In this document: positions 37,030 through 49,102 of the stretch, piece by piece | Layout: every line of letters starts with the position of its first letter | Numbering within the stretch: the first letter of the stretch is position 1 | Source of the DNA: Burkholderiales bacterium | GTDB taxonomy: Bacteria > Pseudomonadota > Gammaproteobacteria > Burkholderiales > Burkholderiaceae_C | Length of the DNA stretch: 64,000 nt | Direction of reading: 5' to 3' | Assembly: GCA_013044035.1 (NCBI GenBank) | Contig: JABEVE010000053.1 | Span: forward strand, 19,166 to 83,165 | Translations under genes and position numbers: made by a program | Notes under the pieces: model-generated | Told to the model about the DNA's origin: nothing | Seen by the model: only the letters and a program-made list of their open reading frames with translations | The model's database searches: none

Positions 37030-37905
37030 TCAGCACAGCGTGGTGCGGATCGCTTGGAATAATGCCTTGGGAGCCTCCTCAGGTATGTAGTGTCCGCAAT
37101 CCAGGGCGTGGCCGCTGACTTGCTCGGCAACTTGACTCCATTCACGCAAAGGGTCGAACAAGCGCCCGACGATGCCTTTGCTGCCCCACAACACGCCCAA
37201 GGGACAGGTGATGCGGCGGCCTTGCAGACGGTCCTGTCGATCGTGCTCCAGATCGATGGTCGCCGAGGCCCGGTAATCCTCGCACATCGCGTGGACAGCG
37301 CCCTCGCTGCGCAGGGCAGACCGATAGGCGTCCTGTGCTTCAGATGTGAAAGGCGCCATGCCGGCCGAACGATTACCCATCACGGCATCGATGTATGCAT
37401 CGGGGTCGCGGCTGATCAATGTTTCTGGAAACGGCGATGGCTGGATCAGAAAAAACCAGTGGAAATAGGCGGTTGCGAATGCCCGGTTGGTTTGCTCATA
37501 CATCGCCAGGGTCGGAGCAATGTCGAGCAAGATGGCTTTGCGTACCGCGGCAGGTGAGTCCATGCACAGGCGGTGCGCAACGCGAGCGCCTCGGTCATGG
37601 GCGCAGACGAAGAACGACTCGAACCCCAGGCTTTGCATGACCGTAACCTGATCCGCTGCCATGGCGCGTTTGCTGTAGGTGCTGTGATCGGCTTGTCCCG
37701 TTGGCTTCGAGGACGCACCGTAGCCGCGCAAATCCGTTGCAACGACGGTGTAGTGCGCCGCCAGTTCGTCGGCGATCTTGTGCCAGATCATGTGGGTCTG
37801 GGGATGGCCATGCAGCAACAATAGGGGAGGCCCGCTGCCACCCATACGGCCTGCGATCTTGACGCTGCCAGCCTGAATGCAAATCGGGTGGAAATTTTTG
37901 AACAT
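37030..37905 (-). CDS. Fluoroacetate/haloacetate dehalogenase-like alpha/beta hydrolase
   Basis: A 291-residue alpha/beta hydrolase closely resembling fluoroacetate dehalogenases, which hydrolyse haloacetates to glycolate. The nucleophile elbow uses Asp: AHDRGARVAHR gives Asp104 plus the carboxylate-binding Arg105 and Arg108. Asp128 (LLDIAPT), the halide-pocket pair His149-Trp150 (YFHWFFL), Tyr211 (CEDYRA) and the catalytic His in CGHYIPEE are all present. The oxyanion HGHPQ motif is intact. The start is ATG 37905 with AAGGAG upstream, not the longer track ORF. It is convergent with rpfC and probably independent of the DSF cluster. The natural substrate is unknown. Confidence 0.85.
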   Translation of the reverse strand: MFKNFHPICIQAGSVKIAGRMGGSGPPLLLLHGHPQTHMIWHKIADELAAHYTVVATDLRGYGASSKPTGQADHSTYSKRAMAADQVTVMQSLGFESFFVCAHDRGARVAHRLCMDSPAAVRKAILLDIAPTLAMYEQTNRAFATAYFHWFFLIQPSPFPETLISRDPDAYIDAVMGNRSAGMAPFTSEAQDAYRSALRSEGAVHAMCEDYRASATIDLEHDRQDRLQGRRITCPLGVLWGSKGIVGRLFDPLREWSQVAEQVSGHALDCGHYIPEEAPKALFQAIRTTLC

Positions 37906-38549
37906 GCGCTGCTCCTTGTTCGAGCGGTGAAGTTGCCGATTGGGGTCGAGGTCCTGTTCACGCCGTGCTCCTATCCGCACGCTGGGCAAGGCGGGTGTGG
38001 AACCCGTGTGAACGGGGCCAATTCAGTGACTCGGGATCTTCTGGGTTTGATGACGTCCTGGCTGTCGGTCAAAACAAAGAGGGTGACACGATCGGCATCG
38101 CGCCTGGGAGCAGACCGATGTGCCTGTAGTCTGTCCGGCAACGATCCCCAACGTCGAACCCGTTCATTGCCACCGCGTCAGTCTGAGCATAGCCGGATGA
38201 TGGCGCAATCGACGGGTTTGCCCTCCATGGGCCGACACCTCGATGCTGAGCGATGCCGCCCACTCCGGCTCGAACCTGGCTTCCTGATCCGGGTCGTCAT
38301 GTCTGGTTGTTCGCGACGGGGCAAGGCGGGTTGGACGGTTGTGTCGAGGAGGCATGGCTTCACCCTGGATGGATTGGTCAGGTCGCTGTGCGAACTCGCG
38401 ATCTGGTTTGGTCCTGGCGCCCGCTTGTTTCGTTGGGATCTCGGCGCCGGCATGAACAGCAACGCCGAGCGGGTCTGCACGCACCATCGACTGGTTGAGG
38501 TGCAAGGCAAGGTGTGAGCACGCAGGGTATGGTGGGTGGGTGGCATGGC
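37906..38549. other. Gene-free stretch between the dehalogenase and carA
   Basis: About 640 nt without a supportable gene. Several frames of 60-210 codons cross it on both strands, but they have no recognisable motif, poor starts and irregular composition. With the gene-free stretch at 30,621-31,090 it brackets the 31-38 kb segment. The dehalogenase promoter should lie at its left end. Confidence 0.5.
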
Positions 38550-38555
38550 TATAAT
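38550..38555 (+). promoter_or_regulatory. Candidate -10 element for carA
   Basis: A consensus TATAAT lies 132 nt upstream of the carA ATG in a leader without genes. The -35 position about 17 nt upstream is weak, so activation may be needed. The long leader leaves room for pyrimidine- or arginine-dependent control, but no specific operator was recognised. Confidence 0.45.
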
Positions 38556-38686
38556 TTCGAAGCTTTGGGCTATGCTGCTTCAGGCATGAACACGGGTTGC
38601 GTGCACACCCGACGCGTCCCAAACACAGCGTGCTTTCAACGCCATACAACAAGCCACGCGACATCAAGCGTTCGGAGAACCAATCA

Positions 38687-39850
38687 ATGCTGCCGTTGCA
38701 ACCCAAAGCGATTTTGGCCCTCGCCGACGGCACGGTCTTTCACGGTATTTCCATTGGCGCAGCCGGAGAAAGCACGGGTGAGGTGGTGTTCAACACGGCC
38801 ATCACCGGCTACCAGGAAATTCTCACCGACCCGAGTTATTGCCAGCAAATCGTCACGCTGACCTACCCGCATATCGGCAATGTCGGTGTGAACCAGGAGG
38901 ACGTGGAGGCTGCGAAAATCCATGCCGCTGGGCTGATCATCAAGGATCTGCCGCAAATCGACTCGAATTTTCGCAAAACCGAAGGCCTGGGCGATTATTT
39001 GCGGCGCACGGGTACGGTTGCCATCGCCGGCATCGATACGCGCAAACTCACCCGCTTGTTGCGCAGCAAAGGCGCGCAGAACGGTTGCCTCATGGCATGG
39101 CCCCTCGGCCAAGTCGTCGCCGCCGCCGATGTGGAGCATGCACTTGACAAGGCCCGCCGCTTCCATGGCCTGGCCGGGATGGATCTGGCCAAGGTTGTGA
39201 GCACGACCGAGCCCTATGCCTGGAGGCAAACTGCCTGGTCGCTCGACCAGGGTTATGGCGAGTCGGGCGGAACGGGCTTTCACGTTGTTGCCTACGATTT
39301 TGGCGTCAAGTTCAATATCTTGCGTTTGCTGGCTTCGCGTGGCTGCCGTGTGACGGTGGTGCCGGCGCAGACCTCTGCCGAAGTGGTGCTGTCCATGCGG
39401 CCCGACGGTGTGTTCCTGTCGAATGGGCCGGGCGATCCCGAGCCCTGTGACTACGCTATTGCGGCGGCGCGCAGTTTGATCGAGCATAGCGTGCCCACGT
39501 TCGGGATTTGCCTGGGTCACCAGATCATGGCATTGGCAGCAGGCGCGCGGACTTTCAAGATGAAATTCGGTCATCATGGGGCCAACCATCCCGTGAAAAA
39601 CCTCGACACCGGGCGCGTGAGCATCACCAGTCAGAATCACGGCTTCGCTGTCGATGCCGAAACACTGCCGCGGCATGTGCGCACCACCCATGTCTCCTTG
39701 TTCGACGGCACCTTGCAGGGTTTCGAGTTCCGCGACAAACCTGCTTTTTGTTTCCAGGGACACCCCGAAGCCAGCCCAGGCCCTCATGAAATTGGCGAAT
39801 TGTTCGACCGCTTCGTCGGCTTGATGCAGCGTCAACGGGCCGCAGCCTGA
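38687..39850 (+). CDS. carA: Carbamoyl-phosphate synthase small subunit
   Basis: Glutaminase subunit that supplies ammonia to CarB for carbamoyl phosphate, feeding pyrimidine and arginine synthesis. The 387-residue protein has the N-terminal CarA domain ([30 protein letters not shown]) and a class I glutaminase domain with catalytic Cys in [16 protein letters not shown] and His/Glu in [13 protein letters not shown]. The track start is 30 codons too early; ATG at 38687 ([10 protein letters not shown]) with GGAG about 9 nt ahead is standard. carB is separated from it by the LeuE-like gene. Confidence 0.97.
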   Translation: MLPLQPKAILALADGTVFHGISIGAAGESTGEVVFNTAITGYQEILTDPSYCQQIVTLTYPHIGNVGVNQEDVEAAKIHAAGLIIKDLPQIDSNFRKTEGLGDYLRRTGTVAIAGIDTRKLTRLLRSKGAQNGCLMAWPLGQVVAAADVEHALDKARRFHGLAGMDLAKVVSTTEPYAWRQTAWSLDQGYGESGGTGFHVVAYDFGVKFNILRLLASRGCRVTVVPAQTSAEVVLSMRPDGVFLSNGPGDPEPCDYAIAAARSLIEHSVPTFGICLGHQIMALAAGARTFKMKFGHHGANHPVKNLDTGRVSITSQNHGFAVDAETLPRHVRTTHVSLFDGTLQGFEFRDKPAFCFQGHPEASPGPHEIGELFDRFVGLMQRQRAAA

Positions 39851-39868
39851 GGCCCGGGCTCCGCCGTC

Positions 39869-40522
39869 ATGCATGATCTGTTCGGCATCACCGATCTCGG
39901 GCTGTATGTGCTCGGCGTGGTGTTCATCGTGCTGCTGCCGGGGCCGAACTCCTTGTACGTGCTCAGCGTGGCCGCGCAGCGCGGGGTGAGGCAGGGCTAT
40001 CTCGGGGCCTGTGGCATTTTCATCGGCGACACGGTGCTCATGGTGCTGGCCGCCGCGGGCCTGGCCAGTCTGCTCGAAGCGGTCGCCTGGCTGTTCGTCG
40101 TCGTCAAATTGCTCGGTGCGGCCTACCTCGCATGGATTGGTTTGAACATGCTGCGCGTCGCGTTGCGTCGCTACAGGCAGGCCGAAGCGCCTTTCGCGCC
40201 AACGGCGCGAGTCGATGCGGCGCATCCCTTGGGCAAGGCCTTGCTCATCAGCTTGCTCAACCCCAAGGCCATTTTCTTTTTCATATCGTTTTTCATTCAA
40301 TTCGTCGATCCGGCCTATGCCCATCCAGCGCTGTCCTTCCTCATTCTGGGGGGCATCGTGCAATTGTTCAGCCTGCTCTATCTGTCCACGCTGATCTTCG
40401 CCGGTTCGCGCCTGGCTGAGGCGTTCCGCCGCCGTCGCCGCCTGGCCGCTGGGCTGACCGGCGTGGTGGGCGCGGCATTCATGGCATTCAGCGCGCGGCT
40501 CGCTACGGCATCGATCAAGTGA
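39869..40522 (+). CDS. leuE: LeuE-type amino-acid exporter (LysE/RhtB family)
   Basis: A 217-residue inner-membrane exporter with about six membrane helices. It shows the family start VVFIVLLPGPNSLYVLSVAA, the glycine-rich QGYLGACGIFIGDTVLM, and the conserved ALLISLLNPKAIFFFISFFI. The overall pattern matches LeuE, a leucine exporter, more closely than other RhtB proteins. It begins 18 nt after carA and ends 39 nt before carB, so it is almost certainly in the same transcript. No link to carbamoyl phosphate metabolism is evident. Confidence 0.88.
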   Translation: MHDLFGITDLGLYVLGVVFIVLLPGPNSLYVLSVAAQRGVRQGYLGACGIFIGDTVLMVLAAAGLASLLEAVAWLFVVVKLLGAAYLAWIGLNMLRVALRRYRQAEAPFAPTARVDAAHPLGKALLISLLNPKAIFFFISFFIQFVDPAYAHPALSFLILGGIVQLFSLLYLSTLIFAGSRLAEAFRRRRRLAAGLTGVVGAAFMAFSARLATASIK

Positions 40523-40561
40523 CCCTCCCAATTTCTCCCAGCATTCCACCTGCATCGCCCC

Positions 40562-43500
40562 ATGCCCAAGCGCACAGACATTCAAAGCATCCTGATCATC
40601 GGTGCCGGCCCGATCGTCATCGGCCAAGCCTGCGAGTTCGATTATTCCGGAGCCCAGGCCTGCAAGGCCTTGCGTGAAGAGGGTTACAAGGTCATATTGG
40701 TCAACAGCAATCCGGCCACGATCATGACCGATCCGGAAACGGCCGACGTCACCTACATCGAGCCCATCACCTGGCAAGTGGTCGAGACCATCATTGCCCG
40801 CGAGCGTCCCGATGCCATCCTGCCGACCATGGGTGGACAGACCGCGCTGAACTGCGCCCTCGACCTGCACCACAACGGTGTGCTGACCAAGTACGGCGTG
40901 GAACTCATCGGTGCCAAGCCCGAGGCCATCGACATGGCCGAGGACCGGCAGAAATTCAAGCAGGCCATGACCCGCATCGGCCTGGGTTCGGCGCGTTCGG
41001 GCATCGCCCATACCCTGGACGAAGCCTGGGGCGTGCAGAAGACCATCGGCTTTCCCACCGTCATTCGCCCCAGCTTCACGCTTGGCGGAACGGGCGGCGG
41101 CATCGCCTACAACCCGGAAGAGTTCGAGACCATTTGCAAACGCGGCATCGAAGCTTCGCCGACCAGTGAGCTGTTGATCGAGGAATCGTTGATCGGCTGG
41201 AAGGAGTTCGAGATGGAGGTTGTGCGCGACCGCGCGGACAACTGCATCATCGTCTGCTCGATCGAGAACCTCGACCCGATGGGTGTGCACACCGGGGATT
41301 CGATCACCGTCGCTCCGGCGCAAACCCTGACCGACAAGGAATACCAGGTCATGCGCGACGCCAGCATTGCCGTGCTGCGCGAGATTGGCGTGGATACCGG
41401 CGGATCCAACGTGCAGTTTGCCGTGAATCCGGCTGACGGCCGGCTCATCGTCATCGAGATGAATCCGCGTGTGTCGCGATCCTCCGCGCTGGCCTCGAAA
41501 GCCACAGGATTCCCCATTGCCAAGATCGCGGCCAAGTTGGCCGTGGGCTACACGCTGGACGAGTTGCGCAACGACATCACCGGTGGCATCACCCCGGCGT
41601 CGTTCGAGCCGACCATCGATTATGTGGTCACCAAGGTTCCGCGCTTCGCCTTCGAGAAATTTCCCCAGGCTGATGCACGCCTGACGACCCAGATGAAATC
41701 CGTGGGCGAGGTCATGGCCATCGGTCGGACCTTTCAGGAAAGTTTCCAGAAAGCGCTGCGCGGTCTGGAAGTCGGTGTCGACGGCCTCAACCAGAAAACC
41801 ATCGATCGCGAGACGTTGGAGCGCGAACTCGGCGAGCCCGGCCCGGAGCGCATCTGGTATCTGGGTGACGCCTTGGCGCAGGGCTTCAGCCTGGATGATG
41901 TACACCAGCTCACCCGCATCGATCCCTGGTTCCTGGCACAGATCAAGGACATCGTCGATACCGAACTGCAACTCGAGCGCACCCAGCTCGAAGCACTGGA
42001 TGCCAACACGCTGCGCTGGCTCAAGCGCAAGGGTTTTTCGGATCGGCGTATGGCCTATTTGCTCAAGTCCACCGAGAGCGCCGTGCGCAAGCGCCGTCAC
42101 GAGTTGGGCGTGCGCCCGGTGTACAAGCGGGTCGATACCTGTGCCGCCGAGTTTGCCACGCAGACCGCCTACCTCTACTCGACTTACGAGGAGGAGTGCG
42201 AGTCCGAGCCCACCGATCGCAAGAAAATCATGGTGCTGGGCGGCGGGCCCAACCGCATCGGCCAGGGTATCGAGTTCGATTATTGCTGCGTGCATGCGGC
42301 GCTCGCGCTGCGCGAAGACGGCTACGAGACCATCATGGTCAACTGCAACCCCGAAACCGTCTCGACCGATTACGACACGTCCGACCGACTCTACTTCGAG
42401 CCGCTGACGCTGGAAGATGTGCTGGAAATCGTCGACAAGGAAAAACCCACTGGCGTCATCGTGCAATACGGCGGCCAGACGCCACTGAAGCTGGCGCTGG
42501 CGCTGGAGGCTGCAGGCGTGCCCATCATCGGCACCAGCCCGGACATGATCGACGCCGCCGAGGACCGCGAGCGATTCCAGCATCTCATCAACGATTTGGG
42601 TTTGCTGCAACCAGCCAACCGCACCGCACGCTCCGAGGCGGAGGCCATCGCCAGGGCCGAGGACATCGGCTATCCACTGGTGGTACGCCCCAGCTATGTG
42701 CTGGGTGGACGGGCGATGGACATCGTGCACGAGCAACGCGATCTCGAGCGTTACATGCGCGAGGCCGTCAAGGTGTCGCACGACTCGCCCGTGCTGCTCG
42801 ACCGCTTTCTCAACGATGCCATCGAATGCGATGTCGATGCCATTTGCGATGGCCATGACGTGTTCGTTGCCGGTGTCATGGAACATATCGAGCAGGCTGG
42901 GGTGCACTCGGGCGATTCGGCCTGCTCGCTGCCACCCTATTCGCTGTCGGCTGCCACCATCGCCGAGCTCAAGCGCCAGACCGTGGCCATGGCACATGGG
43001 CTGCATGTGGTGGGTTTGATGAACGTGCAGTTTGCGATTCAGCAAGACGGTGGCGAGGATCGCATCTTCGTGCTGGAGGTCAACCCCCGCGCTTCCCGCA
43101 CCGTTCCCTTCGTCTCCAAGGCCACCGGCCTGCAACTGGCCAAGATCGCCGCGCGCTGCATGGTCGGCCAGACCCTGGCGGGGCAACGCATTCCTGCTGA
43201 GGTCGTACCCGACTACTTCAGTGTGAAAGAGGCGGTTTTCCCATTCGTCAAATTCCCCGGGGTCGATCCCATACTCGGTCCCGAAATGAAATCCACCGGC
43301 GAGGTGATGGGAGTGGGCCGCAGCTTTGGCGAGGCTTTCGTCAAATCGCAAATTGCCGCGGGCTCACGCTTGCCGGAGGTGGGCGTTCCCGGCAGCGCCA
43401 AGGTGTTCCTGTCCGTCAAGAACAACGACAAGGCGCGCATGGTGGATGTCGCGCGCGAGTTGGTGGCCATGGGCTTCCTGCTCACGGCCACGCGCGGCAC

Positions 43501-43804
43501 GGCGGCTTCCTTGGCGGCGGCTGGCTTACCGGTGGACGTGGTCAACAAGGTCACCGAAGGCCGACCCAATGTCGTCGACATGATGAAGAACGGCGACATC
43601 GTGCTGGTGGTCAACACGGTGGAGGAGCGACGCAACGCGATTGCCGATTCCCGTGCCATCCGCATCACCGCCCTGGCCAGCCGTGTGGCCACCTTCACCA
43701 CCATCGCAGGGGCCGAAGCTGCCGTGGAGGGGATGAAGTGCCTACGGCAGTTTGAGGTCTATCCGCTGCAGGCTTTACATCAGTCGCTGCGTTTGGCACA
43801 CTGA
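40562..43804 (+). CDS. carB: Carbamoyl-phosphate synthase large subunit
   Basis: Makes carbamoyl phosphate from bicarbonate, ammonia and two ATP. The 1,080-residue protein has two homologous synthetase halves: the first begins [20 protein letters not shown] and the second [18 protein letters not shown]. Each contains an ATP-grasp domain ([27 protein letters not shown]), with an oligomerisation region between them and a C-terminal allosteric MGS-like domain ([18 protein letters not shown]). Length is normal. A hairpin terminator follows 18 nt after the stop. The 1,555-codon minus-strand frame opposite is a shadow. Confidence 0.98.
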   Translation: MPKRTDIQSILIIGAGPIVIGQACEFDYSGAQACKALREEGYKVILVNSNPATIMTDPETADVTYIEPITWQVVETIIARERPDAILPTMGGQTALNCALDLHHNGVLTKYGVELIGAKPEAIDMAEDRQKFKQAMTRIGLGSARSGIAHTLDEAWGVQKTIGFPTVIRPSFTLGGTGGGIAYNPEEFETICKRGIEASPTSELLIEESLIGWKEFEMEVVRDRADNCIIVCSIENLDPMGVHTGDSITVAPAQTLTDKEYQVMRDASIAVLREIGVDTGGSNVQFAVNPADGRLIVIEMNPRVSRSSALASKATGFPIAKIAAKLAVGYTLDELRNDITGGITPASFEPTIDYVVTKVPRFAFEKFPQADARLTTQMKSVGEVMAIGRTFQESFQKALRGLEVGVDGLNQKTIDRETLERELGEPGPERIWYLGDALAQGFSLDDVHQLTRIDPWFLAQIKDIVDTELQLERTQLEALDANTLRWLKRKGFSDRRMAYLLKSTESAVRKRRHELGVRPVYKRVDTCAAEFATQTAYLYSTYEEECESEPTDRKKIMVLGGGPNRIGQGIEFDYCCVHAALALREDGYETIMVNCNPETVSTDYDTSDRLYFEPLTLEDVLEIVDKEKPTGVIVQYGGQTPLKLALALEAAGVPIIGTSPDMIDAAEDRERFQHLINDLGLLQPANRTARSEAEAIARAEDIGYPLVVRPSYVLGGRAMDIVHEQRDLERYMREAVKVSHDSPVLLDRFLNDAIECDVDAICDGHDVFVAGVMEHIEQAGVHSGDSACSLPPYSLSAATIAELKRQTVAMAHGLHVVGLMNVQFAIQQDGGEDRIFVLEVNPRASRTVPFVSKATGLQLAKIAARCMVGQTLAGQRIPAEVVPDYFSVKEAVFPFVKFPGVDPILGPEMKSTGEVMGVGRSFGEAFVKSQIAAGSRLPEVGVPGSAKVFLSVKNNDKARMVDVARELVAMGFLLTATRGTAASLAAAGLPVDVVNKVTEGRPNVVDMMKNGDIVLVVNTVEERRNAIADSRAIRITALASRVATFTTIAGAEAAVEGMKCLRQFEVYPLQALHQSLRLAH

Positions 43805-43822
43805 GCAGATAGATCGATGAAT

Positions 43823-43856
43823 CGCCGTGGCAGTGCGCTGCTGCGGCGTTTTTTTT
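43823..43856 (+). terminator. Terminator-like hairpin between carB and greA
   Basis: An outer CGCCG/CGGCG stem, inner pairs including CAG/CTG and a TGCG loop are followed by eight T. It lies 18 nt after the carB stop and 26 nt before the greA ATG, so greA may be read through or have a promoter overlapping this region. Confidence 0.75.
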
Positions 43857-43882
43857 GAAATGCCATCACTGGATCATTTTTC

Positions 43883-44356
43883 ATGTCCACACCCATGACC
43901 CGCCGCGGCGCGGAAAAACTCAAGGCTGAACTGCAGCGCCTCAAATCCGTTGAGCGTCATGCCGTCATTCAGGCCATTGCCGAGGCAAGGGCGCAAGGCG
44001 ATTTGTCGGAAAACGCCGAGTACGAAGCGGCGAAGGATCGCCAGGGCTTTATCGAAGGCCGAATTGCCGAGCTGGAAACCAAGCTGTCGTCGGCGCAGAT
44101 CATCGATCCCGCCGAACTGCATGCCGAAGGTCGGGTCGTGTTCGGTGCCACCGTGGAGTTGTCGGACGAGGAAAGTGGTGATGTCGTGGTCTACCAGATC
44201 GTCGGTGACGATGAGGCCGACTTGAAGCTGGGCATGATTTCCGTGAGTTCACCCATTGCCCGTGCACTCATCGGCAAGGAGGAGGGCGACATCGCCCAGG
44301 TCATGGCGCCGGGGGGGGTGCGTGGCTACGAGGTCGTCAAGGTGAAATACGCGTGA
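43883..44356 (+). CDS. greA: Transcription elongation factor GreA
   Basis: Rescues backtracked RNA polymerase by stimulating transcript cleavage. The 157-residue protein has the N-terminal coiled coil inserted into the polymerase secondary channel, with the acidic tip region [20 protein letters not shown], and a C-terminal FKBP-like domain ([34 protein letters not shown]). Length is normal. Its stop overlaps the GTG start of the following membrane-protein gene. Confidence 0.97.
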   Translation: MSTPMTRRGAEKLKAELQRLKSVERHAVIQAIAEARAQGDLSENAEYEAAKDRQGFIEGRIAELETKLSSAQIIDPAELHAEGRVVFGATVELSDEESGDVVVYQIVGDDEADLKLGMISVSSPIARALIGKEEGDIAQVMAPGGVRGYEVVKVKYA

Positions 44357-44787
44357 GTGCGCTCCTGCACTTGCGACTGCGCTTCTTGCTTGCCGCCTTG
44401 TGGCTTGGCGGCTTGGCAGCCGTTGGCCTGATCGGCGCGCCGACGGCTTTTGCCATCGTGCCGGACAAGATGGTGGCCGCCATGGTGGCCAGTCGTATGT
44501 TCTATCTCATGACTCTTGCCGCGCTGATGCTCGGCCTCGCGCTGGCTTTGTTGGAGCGTCGTCACGCCAAGCCACTCTCGGCGGCAAAGCCTTTTTTTCT
44601 GGTTCTTGGCGGCATTTTCTTTGCTGTGCTGGGCGAGTTCGGCGTTGTGCCCAACCTGATTCAAGCCGCCGTCAACCACGCAGCCAATGCCGGCAGTTGG
44701 CATGCGGCTGCAAGTTTGGTCTATTTGTTGCAGGCAGTGTGCGTGTCTGCATATGCCTGGATGTTGCCGGCCGCAACTGAACGGTGA
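44353..44787 (+). CDS. DUF4149-family membrane protein
   Basis: A 144-residue inner-membrane protein with four probable helices ([58 protein letters not shown]; a C-terminal [17 protein letters not shown]). The pattern matches DUF4149, of unknown function. It starts with GTG overlapping the greA stop (GTGA). It commonly lies between greA and yhbY in the Burkholderiales, but this position does not reveal a role. Confidence 0.82.
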   Translation: MSALLHLRLRFLLAALWLGGLAAVGLIGAPTAFAIVPDKMVAAMVASRMFYLMTLAALMLGLALALLERRHAKPLSAAKPFFLVLGGIFFAVLGEFGVVPNLIQAAVNHAANAGSWHAAASLVYLLQAVCVSAYAWMLPAATER

Positions 44788-44831
44788 GCCGTGCCCTGAG
44801 CCTTTGGTTCTGGCGGCTTGCGTGCATGGCT

Positions 44832-45311
44832 TCAGCCCAGCCGAATTTTCTTGATGCTGGATTGACGTGGTTTGGCGCGCTTGACTTTGCCCGTGGCCGT
44901 CAGCCGCTCGTTGCCCAGAACGGTGACGCGTTTGATGCGGGCGCGGTGGGTCGGGCTGGTCGAGGGCACAACGACTTTCACCTGCTTGGGCCCTGCGCCC
45001 TTGGTTTTTCCTGTTGATGCGTCGTCGCGTTCAAGCGGAATGGGCCGGAACAGCACCAGAATCTTGCCGATGCTTTGCACCGGCGCAGCGCCCAGAGCTT
45101 CACAAATGCGCTCCATGCCTTCAGCACGAGCCACGCGATCATCCAAGGCCATGCGCACCTTGATCAGTCCGTGGGACGACAGGGCGCGATCAATTTCGGC
45201 CATGACGGCATCGGTCAGACCCTGGTCGCCGATCAACACGGTCGGTTTGAGCGGATGGGCCTGGGCGCGTTTGGTGCTGCGGTCGGCTGGGGTGAGGTGC
45301 AATGTGGTCAT
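44832..45311 (-). CDS. yhbY: YhbY-like RNA-binding protein (CRM domain)
   Basis: A 159-residue protein whose first 95 residues form a CRM (CRS1/YhbY) domain: RAQAHPLKPTVLIGDQGLTD, VMAEIDRALSSHGLIKVRM, and the later GKILVLFRP strand. YhbY binds pre-50S ribosomes. A basic Lys/Arg-rich tail of about 60 residues extends beyond the usual single-domain length, as in other betaproteobacterial members. It is divergent from rlmE (72 nt between starts) and convergent with the DUF4149 gene. Confidence 0.9.
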   Translation of the reverse strand: MTTLHLTPADRSTKRAQAHPLKPTVLIGDQGLTDAVMAEIDRALSSHGLIKVRMALDDRVARAEGMERICEALGAAPVQSIGKILVLFRPIPLERDDASTGKTKGAGPKQVKVVVPSTSPTHRARIKRVTVLGNERLTATGKVKRAKPRQSSIKKIRLG

Positions 45312-45383
45312 GCCTGAATTATCCGTCTTCTGCCGATTGCGCCCTCCGCAATTTCAAATCGTCCCGATGAAATCCCTGTTCTC

Positions 45384-46037
45384 ATGAAAAAAAATCGTTT
45401 CAAGAAAGCTTGGTTGAACGAGCACTTGCATGACCCGTTCGTCAAGCGGGCGCAAAAAGACAACTACCGCTCGCGCGCTGTGTACAAATTGCAGGAAATC
45501 GACGAGGACAACAGCTTGGTGATGCCCGGCCATGTCGTGGTGGATCTTGGCAGCGCGCCCGGAGCCTGGTCCCAATATCTGAGTCGCAAACTGGCCAGTC
45601 CCGAGGGTGGCCTGCGAGGGACGGTCCTTGCGCTGGATTTGTTGCCCATGGAGCCGGTGACTGGCGTGCAGTTCATCCAAGGGGATTTTCGCGAAGCCGA
45701 TGTGCTTGCACGACTCGAAGCGGCGCTGCAGGGCAGACGAGTGAATGTTTTGCTGTCGGATATGGCCCCCAATCTTTCGGGCATCGCCTCAGCCGACGCT
45801 GCGCGCATCGAACACCTCGCCGATCTTGCGCTCGACTTTGCGCGCAACTGGCTGAGCGAGGATGGTGTGATGCTGATCAAGAGCTTTCACACCGGCTATT
45901 TCAGTCAGATCGTCAACCGCTTCAAGTTGCAATTCAAAACCGTGAAGGCGATCAAACCCAAGGCATCGCGAGACCGCTCGGCTGAGGTGTTCATCTTGGG
46001 TAGGGATCCGAAAATTGCAGTGCCGACTCCCATTTAA
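45384..46037 (+). CDS. rlmE: 23S rRNA 2'-O-ribose methyltransferase (U2552)
   Basis: FtsJ/RlmE methyltransferase acting on the large subunit. The 217-residue protein shows the SAM-binding [20 protein letters not shown], and catalytic K-D-K-E residues in [32 protein letters not shown] and SAEVFILG. The rRNA-binding N-terminus is Lys/Arg-rich. It is usually a partner of ftsH downstream, as here; 169 nt separate the two and may hold an ftsH promoter. An AACTATG/CATAGTT inverted repeat directly follows the stop. Confidence 0.96.
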   Translation: MKKNRFKKAWLNEHLHDPFVKRAQKDNYRSRAVYKLQEIDEDNSLVMPGHVVVDLGSAPGAWSQYLSRKLASPEGGLRGTVLALDLLPMEPVTGVQFIQGDFREADVLARLEAALQGRRVNVLLSDMAPNLSGIASADAARIEHLADLALDFARNWLSEDGVMLIKSFHTGYFSQIVNRFKLQFKTVKAIKPKASRDRSAEVFILGRDPKIAVPTPI

Positions 46038-46206
46038 ACTATGGCCTTGGTAATTTTCATAGTTATTGGCTAAAAATTTCCTTCGGTCTTGTGGGCCTAC
46101 TCGTAGAAAAGAGGGAGTCAAGACTTGATTCACCTAGAATTGGACTCAGATTAGGTGTGGTGCGATTCAAGCGTTAGCTCCACGCCGGAGCCTCCAGGAG
46201 TCTGTT

Positions 46207-48108
<1,902 letters not shown>

Positions 48109-48125
48109 GTCGCTCCTTCAATGCA

Positions 48126-48151
48126 ACGGCCCGGTCACCGGGCCGTTTTTT
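48126..48151 (+). terminator. Rho-independent terminator after ftsH
   Basis: A perfect 9-bp stem ACGGCCCGG / CCGGGCCGT around a TCA loop is followed by a run of six T. It lies 17 nt after the ftsH stop. Confidence 0.92.
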
Positions 48152-48186
48152 CATCGGTAACCCAACCACGCCACCATCGAGATTGC

Positions 48187-49014
48187 ATGCTTCAACACTG
48201 GTTGGCGGGTCGATTTCAATTGGCGCTTTCTCGCCCATTGGTGATGGGCATCGTCAACGTCACGCCCGACTCGTTTTCCGACGGCGGCCAGCACAGCGAC
48301 GTACGCTTGGCCATCGGTCATGCAGGCAGGTTGCTGGAGGAGGGCGCCGACATCCTCGACATCGGCGGTGAGTCCACGCGTCCCGGATCGATCCCTGTGG
48401 ATGCCGACACCGAGTGGGCACGCATTGAGCCGGTGCTGCGCGAAGCCGTCTTGTGGGGCGTGCCGGTGTCGGTCGACAGCTACAGGCCGCAAACCATGCG
48501 ACGCGCGCTCGACCTGGGCGTGGACATCATCAATGATGTGTATGCCTTGCGCATGCCTGGGGCGCAAGCCGTAGCCTTAGCTTCGCAGGCCGGCATCTGC
48601 CTCATGCACATGCAGGGAGAGCCCGGCACCATGCAACTCCAACCTCAGTATGGCGACGTGATCGCAGAGGTCCGGAGCTTTCTGCTGCAACGCGTTGCCG
48701 ATCTGCTGGCGTTGGGTATTCCCGCAGCGCGTCTTTGTCTCGACCCAGGTTTTGGTTTTGGCAAGTCTCTCGCGCACAACATGAGCCTGGCTCGGGGACT
48801 CGAGATGCTGACGTCATGTGGCTACCCAGTCCTGGTGGGCGTCTCGCGCAAATCCATGATCGGCGGCACGTCCGGACGCCCGGTAGCCGAGCGCCTTCCA
48901 GGCAGTCTTGCCGCGGCATTGGCATGCGTCGCCGCGGGTGCGCGCATCGTCCGCGTGCACGACGTTGCCGCCACCGCCGACGCCTTGAAAGTGTGGACAG
49001 CCATGCGCGGATGA
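48187..49014 (+). CDS. folP: Dihydropteroate synthase
   Basis: Joins p-aminobenzoate to the pterin diphosphate in folate synthesis; it is the sulfonamide target. The 275-residue TIM-barrel enzyme shows MGIVNVTPDSFSDGG, DILDIGGESTRPGS, INDVYAL, CLDPGFGFGKS and VGVSRKSMIG. The track ORF begins inside the terminator at 48121. ATG at 48187 (MLQHWLAGRF) gives the normal N-terminus. It is downstream of a strong terminator, so it needs its own promoter or read-through. glmM follows 88 nt later. Confidence 0.96.
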   Translation: MLQHWLAGRFQLALSRPLVMGIVNVTPDSFSDGGQHSDVRLAIGHAGRLLEEGADILDIGGESTRPGSIPVDADTEWARIEPVLREAVLWGVPVSVDSYRPQTMRRALDLGVDIINDVYALRMPGAQAVALASQAGICLMHMQGEPGTMQLQPQYGDVIAEVRSFLLQRVADLLALGIPAARLCLDPGFGFGKSLAHNMSLARGLEMLTSCGYPVLVGVSRKSMIGGTSGRPVAERLPGSLAAALACVAAGARIVRVHDVAATADALKVWTAMRG

Positions 49015-49102
49015 GGGCGGCCGCTCCTCATCCCGCAATCGCGGTTTGGCAAAATCCGGCCCCATGTCTACAGTGTGACAACCTTCTCGCGGCGCAATCC
49101 AG

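Noticed and set aside
37888-38733. Frames of 60-210 codons between the dehalogenase and carA
   Set aside because: No recognisable motif or ribosome site. They overlap each other on both strands and run into the carA leader.
38684-43351. 1,555-codon open frame on the minus strand opposite carA, leuE and carB
   Set aside because: It is a shadow of high-GC codon use. The plus-strand frames encode intact carA, leuE and carB with all motifs, and the minus frame has no recognised domain.
46037-46064. AACTATG/CATAGTT inverted repeat after rlmE as a terminator
   Set aside because: Only 7 bp, AT-rich, with a 14-nt loop and no T-run; too weak to call.
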